A DNA stretch of 64,000 nt from positions 290,469,957 through 290,533,956 of the forward strand of contig NC_081410.1 in the NCBI RefSeq assembly GCF_030272615.1, read 5' to 3'. The translations under genes were made by a program, and so were the position numbers. Source of the DNA: Cryptomeria japonica (Eukaryota; Streptophyta; Pinopsida; Cupressales; Cupressaceae). Below are positions 22,320-33,830 of this stretch, in pieces. Within the stretch, counting starts at the first letter, position 1, and the number at the start of each line of letters is the position of its first letter. Under the pieces are notes generated by a model. The model saw only the letters and a list, made by a program, of their open reading frames with translations, was not told where the DNA came from and searched no databases.

Positions 22320-23808
22320 CTAATCTTCTTCTCTAGTTTCTGTGGATGCCCTGAAAAAATACCTAGAATCCGTGCCAAACAATAATGAAAAGACACATAA
22401 ATAAATACTTATTACCTCCGTAATAACCTTTCTTTGAAAAAAGAGGAGGGAGCATTTAGAAAACTCACTCTCTCCATAACTAGTAATAATATCTTCCATT
22501 TGGAAAGCCAGGTTGGCCGCCCAGTCTGCGCATGAGTTTGATTCCGTATACACGTGTAAAAACACACATTTCAAATTCCTCACTAATTTTCCTTGCCGCC
22601 TTAATAGAATTTCTAATTGTCCAAGAAGGAGGGAACTTCTTTTTCAGATAGTTTATTATATTTAATGAATCTCCTTCACACCAGAATTTAGTGCATTTGG
22701 CTTCCTTAGACAGGACCATACCATGGTAAGTAGCCATAGCTTCGGCTACATGATCTGTCTGATTACCAATGGGTATACTTTTTACAATTTTGCATCTTGT
22801 CAATTCATCCCTAAGGACCACCCCACATATTGCTATCCCAGGATTGCCCTTTGATGCACCATCAAAGTTTATTTTCATCCATCCATTGGGCGGGCTTTCC
22901 CATATCACTCCTTCTCTAGGATAATTCTAAAGGTGTTAACTAACTTTTAGTCTCCACTTTTTGAAAATAGCTTGATAATCCTTGTCTTGAGGTTCTGCAA
23001 TGCCACCTATTATATTCATATTTTCCACTATGTTTCTTTTAATTTTCTCAAACACAATTTGAGCCCTAGACACCTTCTCTCTGAAGACTCTTTCATTCCT
23101 CTCTTTCCATATACCCCAACACATATGGGGTAGAGCAAGTTTCCACAACAAAGTAGTAAATTTGTTCTTTGAAGGATGGAACCAAGAATTAAAATCCTCT
23201 TGAATTGACTCTCAGAAACTCCAGCTGATTTTGAATTGATCCAGATATCTTCCCCAAACCTCAGTAGAAAAAGAACAGTGAAAGATCAAGTGGTTGGTGG
23301 TCTCCTCATTCTGCAAACAAAGAAAACAGACACTTGGCATACACATACCTCTTTTTCTGAGGTTATCAATAGTTAGAATTTTATCTTGATGGGCTATCCA
23401 AAAAAAAATATTGATCTTAGGGATAAGGCCTTTCACCCAGGCCTTGGCCCAGCAAGGACTCTTCAAATTAGAATACTTATGATAGTAGAGAGAATCCACA
23501 TTGAATTTATCATTTGTTGTGAGTTTCCATATTGATTGATCTTCTTCTTCCACCACCACCATGGAGTTCACAGTTATGTTCAGACTTCCCAAGGTCTCAT
23601 CCACCTGAGATAAATCCTTCCACTGTCCATCTTGTCAATATTCACCCACCATTGATCCATATCTTTCCTTGCACTGATTCTGGAGTCTGCTCCACTCTGA
23701 GATTTCAGTCAAAGGGGACTCGAGCAACCAGGAATCTTCCCAGAATTTGATGAGATTCCCATTCCCCATCTTCCATTTTGCTCCTCTGACAATTAAATCT
23801 CTTGTTCT
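22320..23808 (-). pseudogene. LINE-1 ORF2, C-terminal part: zinc-binding domain and RNase H
   Basis: It begins near GAKWKMGNGNLIKFWEDSW, passes KAWVKGLIPKINIFFWIAHQ and CFLCLQNEETTNHLIFHC (zf-RVT), and reaches RNase H with MKINFDGASKGNPG, HVAEAMATYHG and CEGDSLNIINYL. The tail (TESNSCADWAANLAFQME) needs a frame change near 22550. The acidic residues of the RNase H site are kept. The junction with NX-c at 23808/23809 lacks roughly 120 residues that LINE-2 has between the RT thumb and this domain. Confidence 0.85.
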
Positions 23809-23894
23809 ACTGAATATTTTGGTAGAGATAACCGACTAGAGTATATAGAATAACTTTGAACATAAAAATAATGGCAACTTCATAAGTAGTAATA
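23809..23894 (-). repeat. NX-c 3' LTR remnant
   Basis: The segment matches 30600-30686 (for example GGTAGAGATAACCGACTAG and GGCAACTTCATAAGTAGTAA). To its left LINE-1 sequence starts at once, so about 1.1 kb of LTR is gone. Confidence 0.85.
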
Positions 23895-24221
23895 ATCTCC
23901 CCTTTTGGCATTAGTTGAGATCTTTGACAAAAACTACTTTCAAAGTTATAACTCAATAATCTATATACTTGCAAAATTTGACTATACTAACAGTATATAC
24001 AATAGTCAGTGAAATAGTAAATCCAAATTTACTCCCCTTATCGATATACTGTAAAAAACTCTGATTTTGCATGCTTGGTGATCAATGTTCTGTTCACTGC
24101 TCGGTATACTCCCCCTATATACTACACTCCTTTTGCTTGATACTATACCACTCCTCTAATACTGTATCAATATCACTCCCCTAATACTGTATCACTCCCC
24201 CTTTTTGAAAAACATCAAAAC
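23895..24221 (-). other. NX-c polypurine tract cluster
   Basis: Pyrimidine runs on the plus strand at 23897-23904, about 24032-24038, 24110-24116, 24174-24182 and 24194-24204 give repeated purine tracts on the element strand between the ORF-X stop and the LTR. No ORF is present here. Confidence 0.7.
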
Positions 24222-27200
24222 TTAGTTACCATTCGGTGGTGGCAACTGGTCAAAAATGGATTTGTACTTTGTTTGTGCTTCGGTGAGAGCGACAGAGAGT
24301 GCATCCTTTACACTGTCCATTAAAGAATTCTGGGCTTGAATGTCAATCAATAATGATATTAAGCCATCTAAAGTGCTTCCCTCTTGTGTAGTAGATAGGT
24401 ATGTGGCTCGGTTGATATGTTCTTGGACGGATGAAAGATGAGGAAGGAATAATGTGTAAAGTGTCATTATGTCCATCCTGATCTTGTGTTCTTCATTTTT
24501 AAGGTCCAATTGTTGAGCCATGAGATGTTGTACCTTTGTATAAAAATTTTGAACTAAATTTGGCTATGTGGTCAACTTATTTGAGAGATCGGTGATCTCT
24601 TTCTCAATTGCTTCCATTTTATTTTTGATGTCTTTAATGAATAAAGAAAATGTATAGAGTTTTTGAAATAAATAATGAATGTGCTTGAGTTGAGGAGTCA
24701 ACTCAGCAATAAATTTGACAAGTTTAACTTTGCCAATAGCTATAGCTTTTTGTATCTCTTCTATCATTTTTGCAGTGAGCTCTTTGTCTTTTAGCTTGCT
24801 CAAATATTCTGATGCATCTACTCCAGATGTCTTTATCTTTGTTAGGAGTTCATCCAGTTGAATGTGGATGGCTGCATCTGTTGACACTGTAGCTTTAGGT
24901 AGCATATCTATTAAGAGTGCTTTCACCTTCTGAAGTACTTTATTTTTCTTTTGAATCACCATTTGCTTCTCTTGTTTGGCCTTTGCTTTGCATAGTTCAC
25001 CGAAATCAATGAGTTCCTGCCCCTTTAATTTGGATATGTCAACATTGGGCAACACTATTGGTTTTGACAAATCAACTTTAAAACTATGCTTTTTCATCTT
25101 CTTTTCTTTACCTTTTGTTGATGGAACTAAGACAATGTATTGTGAGGCTTGATGACCCTCAGTAGGTTTCTCAGTAGAGGCAACACTTTGGTCAGTTTCT
25201 TTAGCCTTTGTAGAGTCCTTTGGTGTCTCAGTTACAACATTTTCAGTGTAGAAGGTGCTTGAGATGTCTGTTCTTGAGTAGTACCTTCTCCTGTTGTAGA
25301 CTTGTGACCTTCAGTGCCTTGATCTGTATCCTGAGGGGTTTCAATTGAGATAGGTTGATTGACCGGTGGATAAGGCTAAACTTGTTCCAAGACTGATTCA
25401 CTGGATACAAGTTTTGCATATACATTGCCTTCTATCATTTCCTATTCTGGTGCCTCTTTATCCATGATATCTTCATCTATTTGAATGGTGTCAGTAGGGC
25501 CTTGCTCGGTAACATCAGGATCTTGCTTGGTGACATCAACAATTTCAATTGTAGCTTGCTCACCAGCATCCTTGATTTTAAAGATTTCTTGCCACTATTC
25601 TTTTGTCTCATTTTCTACTTCAATATACAGCCCATTCATCAGTTTTAAGGCTCTTTGTTTGATGAGAAACTTTGAGTTGTAGGTTGTCAGATGTTCCTTT
25701 ATTTCAGCTACTCACATTTCAGGAAAGAGATGTACTAGACTTCTTTCTCTGATCTGTTTCTCTGAGTCCATTGCATACTTCCACCTATTGTCAATATGTA
25801 AATATAATTCATTTGGAAGTGACTCAGATAGTTCCAATGGAGCCAACTGGAATTTTAGAAGTGTGCAGATGACAGCTTCTTCAATTTGTCTCTTTTCATC
25901 ATTATTTCTAGTTTCATACTTAACATATCTAAATCCTCCAAATCCACCATATTCTTTCAGATTAGCATAGAAATTTTCAACACTATGTACATTTACCTTC
26001 TTGCTCTTGACAATCTGAAATTTGCTTGCATCCTCAGATTTAGTGTCTCTAGACTCTTTTGCCAAAATGAGTCTCTGAGTAGTTTTCTTGTAAGTTTTTG
26101 TTACCTTAGGAACAATAACACTCTTTTCTTTCTTACTTGGTGAAGTTGCAGATGCTCTAGTGTTAGGTCGCCTTGCTGGTGGAGTTGGTGAGGCCTTTGA
26201 TGAATCCAGTTTCTTTCTTTTCAACACTTTTCCCTTAGGCAATTCGGTTCTCAATGTTATAGCTACCTCTTGGGCTTCAGATTCCTCTTCGGTAATGGCT
26301 AAGGTGGCTTTGACAGGTATGGAGGAAGAATCTTCTCTGAATTTCTCTGATAATGCCTTTATCATCTTGGTTGCCTTTCTTGTAGCTTTGGGTACTACAA
26401 TGCTCATCTTTACTTTTTCCTTTACTTCTTCATAGGTTCCATACCTCAGCTCGGTAGCATATCTTGGCAATGTAAGAAATGCATCAATTTGTTGTTGTGT
26501 GATATCAAAATCAATCTTGTAACCCATCGGTGACAAAGATTGAGTTCTCGGTTCCACAGCATTCACATAACAGTAATCAATGTCTACTTCAAAACATATG
26601 TCATTTTTGTATTTCTCCACTAGCTGGGGTGGAATTCTATACCTGTTATGCATTTTCTCTTGAAATTTACTGAAGTAATCATCCATAATATCATTGAAAT
26701 TATCACCTAACTTCTTAATGAAGTCATTGATCTGATGGGTGATTGGTCGGTGTAGTTCCCAAACAACTTTACCAACTAATGGAAAGAATTTTTCAAAATA
26801 GAAAAATATGCATACAAGTAGTGATCCAAACTTTAGTGTATTAGCCAAGTTGTTCTTCTTTGGCTTCCTGATGGTGTTTAGATTCTCAAATAGGTTTTTT
26901 CAGCAACACCTCACAAAGATCAATTTTCATTCCCTTTTTCACAATTTTATATGCTAGGTCTACTGCTACACAAGGTACACTATTTTCCCTTGCCAATTGG
27001 AAGAAATAGTAACCTATTACTCTAATGGAAAATTTTAGTTCTTCATTTGTGACATTGTTCAGTTTCAATCCTCTGCAATCAGATTCCACTATGGTTAAAC
27101 TGATCAATTCCTTCTGTGATATCATCTTTTAAGCTTGGGCATGATCATAAATAGGGTAACCGATAATCAAATGAATGATTTCCTTGGTAATCTTAAATGG

Positions 27201-27569
27201 TTTCTCCTCTAACCACATGAAATCATCGTGAACTCTACTCAGAACAAACTTGACCCACTGGGGTTTGAACACACGGGGATAGGTTAGGGCTTCAGTTAAT
27301 CCCTTGATCTTAATGTGCTCATACTTGCTATTCAATTTACCATCTGTGCATAATTCATCATAGGTGTCTTTTATTTCAACATGACCAAGTTCTTCAACAT
27401 GACATTTGGTGAAGAATCTCACATCCTCGACTAGTAACACTCTATTCGGGATGAGTGAAAATGCGGTTTTGTTATTCGGTTCAGATGCAACTTTGGGAGT
27501 CAAAGAGAATTTTAGTGAGGGCTTTTCTACATTCTTGACAACAATGGGATCTTGGATCTTAGGTGCTAT
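24222..27569 (-). pseudogene. ORF-X of NX-c: best preserved copy, about 1,100 codons
   Basis: The start codon has become ATA (27567-27569) before APKIQDPIVVKN. Frame 1 reads AFSLIPNRVLLVEDVRFFTKCHVEELG, WLEEKPFKITKEIIHLIIGYPI and FSIRVIGYYFFQLARENSV to 26886. After a one-base shift in an A run, a 378-codon open frame (26848-25712) holds PPQLVEKYKNDICFEVDIDY, the motif LSPMGYKIDFDITQQQIDAF, a Lys/Ser/Pro linker (KVLKRKKLDSSKASPTPPAR), and ELYLHIDNRWKYAMDSEKQI. After another shift the C-terminus (25097-24222) is helical and probably coiled coil, ending DQLPPPNGN. No transmembrane segment or known catalytic motif is obvious. Function unknown; position after the gag-like ORF suggests a structural or envelope-like role at most as a guess. 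Confidence 0.75.
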
Positions 27570-28175
27570 TTGTAGATTTCAAATAAAAACTAATAAAAGA
27601 TCCTTAGGGTTTCAGGATTTCAAACGGCAGATGCTTCACACTTAGCAGATAACAGCAACTTGATAAGATCGGTAAACCAGCTTAACAATGCATTGAGATT
27701 GATGTAAATACCTTGAATTTTCTTTGTAGGAGGTTTGATTGCCTTGGATTCACTTTGCTCTGCTCTCTCAAAAACTTGGTAAGTAAAAATGACCGTGTAA
27801 ATGCTTTAAGTACATAATATGCCTTATCGGGCTTTGTGTGGGTTAGGTCAAAAACATTAAATGCAGTCGGTTCCACTAAACTTTCATCCTTTTTTTTCGC
27901 TTTAACCGAGTAACCAAACTTCCTTCTTTTACCGACTTGACAAGTTTCCTGTAAAGTGCTCCAAAAGACTTTGATAGAATTTCAAACTTACTAATACATC
28001 TTTAACTATGCAGATTTTGAATTAAGTACATAATAAAGTAGGAACTGTGAAGATTTAACCTTGAGAGAATGCAGTCCCTTCATACCTTTACTGATTAATT
28101 TGGAATAGGTGCACCTAACTCGGTAGGTAAGGTGCTTTCTTCATTTGACACAATTTCCTTCTTTTTCCAGATCAT
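27570..28175 (-). other. NX-c spacer between gag-like ORF and ORF-X
   Basis: About 0.6 kb without a sustained ORF, as in the other NX copies. I see no repeat or structure in it that I can support. Confidence 0.5.
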
Positions 28176-29434
28176 CTATAATTTGTCTTTTATTTCCTCA
28201 ACGTCTTTTCTAGGTTGATCTCTGCAATCTCCAGCCAAGTGTCCAACTTTGTGATAATGAAAACATGCCATACCAGGATTTCCCCATGATCTTCAGTTGT
28301 TCATCCCAAACCTTATAAAATAGTTGGCACTTATATGTCCATATCTTCCACAACATTCACACCATATCCTTGTATTGTAATCCCATGGTACTATAGAATA
28401 TTGTCGGTAAGGATTTGTGTGAGTTTGGTAACTCGGTGTGCAGACCACATATAGTTCTTTTACTTAAACCAACACTTCTTAGTACTATGTCCATATCTAT
28501 TGCAATTTTTACAAAACCCTTTGAATTTTGCCTTCTGATAATTGTTAACAGACTTTGTCCTACATTGATTAGATGTGAGACCATATCTATTGCAGTTGTA
28601 ACAATAACCATTGGACTTAGTGACATTCGGTTGCTTACCTTTTCTGATTTGGCATATGTTGGCAGTATGACCTTGATTTCCATAGTAGCTGCAAATAGGC
28701 TTCTTTCTTTTGATGTTCTTCTTGATTCTAGCTTGCTTTGATGATTCTCCTCTCTCGGTAGTATGGATTCCCTTCTCAGTAGAGTCTTTTCCTTTGTAAC
28801 CGAGTCCTGCATCTTTGTTGGGTCTTCTTGTGTTCAGTTGCTCATCCAACATCTTTGATGCTTCATAACTCTTCTTCAGTGTTTCTTTGGATTTCTTCTC
28901 TATTTTAAGTTCATTGGTCAACCTTGATACTTCAAGTTTCAATGCTTGATTCTCATCATCTTTCAGATTTGCTTCATGATGTGCATAACCTAGTTGATCT
29001 GATAGGTTCTATTGAATTCCAGTCATCCTTGTGATTTCATCATTCTTATCAGATACTAAGACTTCAAGTTGTTGTTTCTCTCTTTCTAGATCTCTTACTT
29101 TATCCTCAGCAGTCCTCAATGCATCAAGATTTTCAGTCATCTGTGTGCTGAAATATTCATGTTCTCTTTTCATTTCTTTTAATTGATCAGCTAGTGCTTT
29201 GTTCTTTTCTTTCAATACTCCAATCAATTCTTGAGTCTCTTTAGACATACTATTCTTAGATGATGTCTCAATTTGTTCCACTAACTCTTGAGAGTCCTGC
29301 AAATCATCAAATAATCTTCTTCTCACTTTTAGAGATTTTTGCATTTGTCTTTGCATGTCTGCAATCACTTGATTAGCATGATCCAACTCTTCTTGTAGAT
29401 ACACAATCCTCTTAGATTGTTTATAGCCTTCCAT
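28176..29434 (-). pseudogene. NX-c gag-like protein: long coiled coil and five CCHC-type knuckles
   Basis: The ATG at 29434 (MEGYKQSKRIVYLQEELDHA) starts a coiled coil of about 190 residues, interrupted by one TAG at 29009-29011. A basic linker (RIKKNIKRKKPIC) leads into the knuckles: CSYYGNQGHTANIC (second Cys to Tyr), CYNCNRYGLTSNQC (His to Leu) and CKNCNRYGHSTKKC (complete). After a frameshift come CECCGRYGHISANY (last Cys to Tyr) and CFHYHKVGHLAGDC (second Cys to Tyr), ending at EEIKDKL. This is the best example of the family's first ORF. The expected role is RNA binding and particle assembly, inferred from knuckles and position. Confidence 0.78.
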
Positions 29435-29482
29435 TGATAAGATCTTTCTCTTTAGACAGTTAAACCCTTTTCCAAGATTGAA

Positions 29483-29494
29483 GCTCTGATACCA
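29483..29494 (-). other. NX-c primer binding site (initiator tRNA-Met)
   Basis: The minus strand reads TGGTATCAGAGC two bases from the LTR. Confidence 0.9.
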
Positions 29495-29496
29495 AT

Positions 29497-30686
29497 TGTT
29501 AGGCCTAATATGGAAAGCTAATGTACTGAGAGGGGAGGGGTGAATCATTACTCCAAAACAATTCTTCCATAATAACTTTACTGTTATGCATAAACTGAAT
29601 AGTGCAGTAACATAATATAAAGTTAAAATAAATAGATAACAATCATACATGATTCACTCCATAACACATATATTTTGGTTACGCAGAAACTCTTGGTTAG
29701 AGAGAAAAACTGTGGTGGGGATGGCACCCACAACTTCACTACTACAATAATAAAGGTTTCTTTATTAGAGCTACATGTTTAGGTATTTCTAATACCTTAC
29801 CCTATTAGAAGTATCAAGATCTGTTAGATCTACCTTGCTAAAGGATTTTACAACACTTAATCTAAATGTTGCACCTAGTTAGAGGCTTTACAATTTATAG
29901 ACTTGATTAGAGTCTTTTACCCTGTTAAAGGTTTCTCTGACAACTTCAAAATATTACAATAAAATCATTACAAATATCTACAACTTTACATCTGAAATGT
30001 TATAGCAGATTCTATGTGCTTAGAATAAGATTACTTTGCTTATAGCATACCTCGGTAATCCATATAGTAACTCGGTAAACCCTTCTGTTTACTCTGTTCT
30101 TTGACTGTTCTCTGAAATCCTTCTTGGTGACCTCTATGTCTCTATAACAGTCATAACACTTAGTGCTTTCACATGTCTTGCTTCATATATTTTGATATCT
30201 TCCTTTTTGTCATGCTACATGTATATTTCTGATCTTAATCCATGTTGTATAAATAGATCTCTTATGTCGGTGATCCATTCATTGCTTCAATCTTACAAAC
30301 ATGTTTTATCGAATGAATAACCATGCAAAATATTTCATTGGTTAGATGACCTCAAAATCATACACAATCTTTAAGTACAATTTCCAATGTGATAATGGTT
30401 AGATGTTCCTCGATCTTGTAACACGTTTCCATATGTATGTCTAGGTTCAATGAATCTGGTAACACATTTCACTCAGTGTTTATCAACTCGGTGTGTCATC
30501 TTTGTTGCTCGGTAGACATGAAATGATGTCAGTAGACAGCTCGGTGTATACTACGCTCTAAGACTACTTTCTTCTATAACTGACTCGATTGTGCATACCG
30601 ACTGAATATTTCGGTAGAGATAACCGACTAGAGTATATAGAATAACTTTGAACATAAAACTAATGGCAACTTCATAAGTAGTAACA
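29497..30686 (-). repeat. NX-c 5' LTR (1190 bp)
   Basis: The plus strand runs TGTTAGGCC to GTAGTAACA. The copia end motif ACTGAGAGGGGAGGGGTGAA starts near 29534. A mini-hairpin array lies at 29781-29932. LINE-1 resumes at 30687. Confidence 0.87.
29781..29932 (-). repeat. Mini-hairpin array in NX-c LTR
   Basis: Units: AGGTATT/AATACCT with loop TCT (29781-29797), AGATC/GATCT around TGTTA (29817-29831), CCTT/AAGG around GCTA (29833-29844), AGACT/AGTCT around TGATTAG (29899-29915), ACC/GGT around CTGTTAAA (29919-29932). Same loop type as the array in the unrelated solo LTR at 11742-11931, with different stems. Confidence 0.78.
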
Positions 30687-33150
30687 CCGCATACTTGGTA
30701 GGAATTATGAAAAGGCTCATGGCATAAAGAGGGATGCTTTGAAGAGTTGACTTCAACAATTGAACCTTACCATCTTGGATAAGAAGAGAGCCCTTCTAGC
30801 TAGCTAGCTTTTTATGGAATTTATCAACCAAAGTTCCCCACAAAGCATCAGGAGGATCTTGGCCTAAGGGAAGCCCCAAATAAGATGCAGGAAGGCTCCA
30901 CAATTGACATCCCAAGGTATTACTTATCTTGATCATTCTTTGCTCTGGAGTGTTGATTAAATAAACAAAACTTTTAGGCTAATTAATTTTTTACCTAGAA
31001 GCAGAACCATAACTGTCTAGAGCTTTCTTTAAACTTCTGGCATCCTGCACAGTAGCCCTCCCCATTATTATAGAGTCAGCCACAAACTATTGATGGGAAC
31101 ATACCTGATCCACTAAAGAAGGATTCAACCTGCAAAACAAACCCTTCTCAACCAACTTCCCTATAACTCTCCCCAAACATTCTGCCATAATAATAAAAAT
31201 AACCGGAGAAAGAGGATCTCCCTGCCTGAGTCCCCTTGAGGACTTGAAAAAAGGGGAGGGAGAGCCACTAATTAAAACAAAGAAAGAAGTTGAAGACACT
31301 AATTTCCTTATAAGACTGATACTTCTAGCACAAAAGAAAAAATTAGACAAAACTTCCCTCATGAAATCCCAATCCACTCTGTTGTAGGCTTTAGATAAGT
31401 CTAGCTTCAAAAGAAATCCTTCCGTTTTGGAATTAGATAAAGAATGAATGTTTTCATGGACTGAGATTATCGAATCCAAGATTTGTCTTCCAGGAACAAA
31501 ACCACTTTGCTGAGGCAAAATGATAGAAGGGAGAAGCTTCAGGATTCTCGAGGTGAGAACCTTGGATATGATCTTGTAAAGAGAATTGCAAAGACTTATA
31601 GGTCTAAAATGATCCATGGAATCAACTCCTACCCTTTTGGGAATAAGAGTAATAAAAGTACCATTTATCTCTTTCAATATTCTTCTTGCTCCAAAAAATT
31701 CTTTCACAGCTCTAGACACATCATCACCAATACTATGCCAATACATTTGAAAAAAGAACATGGGGAAACCATCTGGGCCTAGCACTTTGTTGCCTTCAAA
31801 GGAGTTGACTGCTTGTAGAATCTCAACATTGGTAGGGATAGCAATCAGGTGAGAGTTCTAGTCATCCTCCAAGATTGTAGGGATGCAATCCAAAAGGTTC
31901 TTCTAGGCCTACTTGTCCAGATTTTGATCCTTAGCTAGAAGATTGGAGAAAAAATCCATAGCAACCCTACTCATAAAATCTTCCTCATCAACTCTTCTTC
32001 CATTCACTTTAATTTGTGATATTCCATTGATGGCTTTATGTTTTAGAGTAGAGATATGGAAGTATTTAATGTTTCTGTCCCCTTCCTTCAACCATACATT
32101 TCTTGACCTTTGTTTCTAGAATGTTTCTTCCTTACTAATTATGTCATGATATTTCATAAGGGTAACATCTTCAACCTCTCTTGAAGTATTAGTGTATCCA
32201 TTATTCTGAATCTCATCCTAAATATTTTTTAGCTCTGAGATTATAGTCACTTTCGAGGAAAAGATATTCCCAAAGCATTCCTTATTCCACGTCTTAACAT
32301 TTTCTTTAACAAACTTCAACTTTTTGACCACTTTATACATGACATTCCCTTTAATACTGACTTGCCACCATTCCTTGATCTTTCTCTCCATATCTGAGTG
32401 TTTAGTCCACATTCTCTCAAATCTGTAAGGGAAATGTCTCCTTCTTTTCTTATCCTCTACCATAAAGGAAATAGGATAGTGGTCCGATCCAACCTTTATA
32501 TGAGTAGATAAAGAACAGAAGTAAATATTAAACGAATCTAGAGATATGAGAGCTCTATCAAGTCTAACCTGGATTAAATCCTTGCCACTCCTATTAGTCC
32601 AGGTAAATTTGACACCTTGCAAATCCAGATCATGGAGAGCATTATTATTGATAAAGTCCATTATGTCTGCTCTACTGCCCAGATTAATTTGGCTCCCCCC
32701 CTTTTTCTCATTTTCCTTCAAAGGGGTGTTGAAATCCCCCATAATCACCCAACTATCTTCAGTAAACCTACTTCTTAATAAAGAGAGTTTATTCCAAAAA
32801 TCACTTCTTCTAGTCCTAGTATTAGGAGAATATAAATTAGTTAAGACCTATGAAGTGTTATCCTTTAGATGATTAAATCTAATACAGGCCAAATTGTTGT
32901 CCTGAATCAACACTGCTCCTTCAACTTTGTTTTTGTTCCAGAAAGTAACAATTCCTCACGAGGCACCTTCTGAACTACCACCACTAACTCCTCTATTATT
33001 GAACATCTTCAGACCTTCAACCTTATCTTTAGACATCTTGGTTTCTTGAATTAAAAAAATATCCCGATTTTTATCTCTAATCATACTTTTTATTAAATCA
33101 TGTTTGTGAGGATTATTCAACCCTCAAATATTCCAAGAGATGACCTTCAT
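30687..33150 (-). pseudogene. LINE-1 ORF2, N-terminal part: AP endonuclease and reverse transcriptase
   Basis: The ATG at 33150 (MKVISWNI) starts the endonuclease, with IFLIQETKM, VIMGDFNTPLKENEKKGG, LDRAL and GSDHYPISF. The RT has GPDGFPMFFFQMYW, LIPKRVGVDSMDHFRPISLC, GFVPGRQILDSI, LLKLDLSKAYNRVDW and RGLRQGDPLSPVIFI. The active site reads FVAD, with Ala for the first catalytic Asp of FVDD as seen in LINE-2. All of it is in one frame with scattered stops. The thumb (LLKSTLQSIPLYAMSLF) runs up to the NX-c junction. In an active L1 this protein nicks target DNA and reverse-transcribes at the nick. Confidence 0.88.
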
Positions 33151-33825
33151 AGTTTTTTAGAAATACCTACCTCAAAGATGGTTCTTTGAGTCCCATCTGC
33201 AATATTCTTGCTTGTTTCCATTGTCCTCTTCTTTGCATTTGAATATCTTCCTGGAGAGGTATGCTACGCTCCTACATCCCCAAGCCTGCTTCTAGTATTT
33301 CTGGTAAATGTGTTGTTATTGTTATTGTTGTTGTTGTTATTCTTTTTTTTTTTGCTTCATCTTACTTTTATCCTCCACTGTTTCTACTCCCTCCTATTTA
33401 GACTCACTCTTTCCCAGAGCTTTCTTAATATCTTCCTCATCTCCCCATTTTGGCTCTTTTTCCTTAGGAAAAATCATCTTCATCTTAGCTAGAGAAGCTA
33501 ATGAGATCTCTGACAACCCTTGATCCAGAATATTATCAGGTTGAACATCTTGGATCCAGTCTATTTCTTTTTCTAACTCAGTCGAATTAGAAACTAAATT
33601 GAAATTGTCTCCTTCCTCTTTATTGTCTTTGGATTGATTATGTCCATTATTCTCATCATTATCTGAGCTTTGTTCAGTCTTATCCTCTTCTATTTCCTCA
33701 TTTTGGCTGCTACCTTGTGGTTTTCCTTCTCCCTAATCTGAATCCTTGCCATTCTGCTCCTTCTCCTGATGATCTAATTTTTTGTTGTCTTCTTTCTTCG
33801 ATTCATTTCCCAGCTCTTTAACGTT
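33151..33825 (-). pseudogene. LINE-1 ORF1, C-terminal tail
   Basis: A low-complexity acidic and polar tail reads NESKKEDNKKLDHQEKEQN, then a Glu/Asp/Asn-rich stretch and PKWGDEEDIKKALGK, followed by a poly-Gln-like run from a (TTG)n tract near 33320. It lies directly before ORF2 and is separated from the ORF1 core by Copia-C. Confidence 0.65.
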
Positions 33826-33830
33826 CTCTT

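Larger units (their letters stand above)
23809..30686 (-). mobile_element. NX-c: non-autonomous LTR element in LINE-1, 3' LTR mostly deleted
   Basis: Full 5' LTR at 29497-30686, primer site, gag-like ORF (29434-28176), spacer, ORF-X (27569-24222), purine tracts, and only 86 bp of the 3' LTR (23809-23894). No pol gene is present. Same layout as NX-a and NX-b, but the LTRs are clearly different from theirs. Confidence 0.83.

Noticed and set aside
24222-27569. ORF-X considered as an envelope protein
   Set aside because: No signal peptide, membrane segment or cleavage site is visible in any of the three copies; left as unknown.
30240-30260. TATAAATAG considered as LTR promoter of NX-c
   Set aside because: It is on the plus strand while the element and its LTR run on the minus strand.
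33310-33360. Poly-Leu/poly-Cys ORFs on the plus strand
   Set aside because: Caused by a (TTG)n-like tract in the LINE-1 ORF1 tail.
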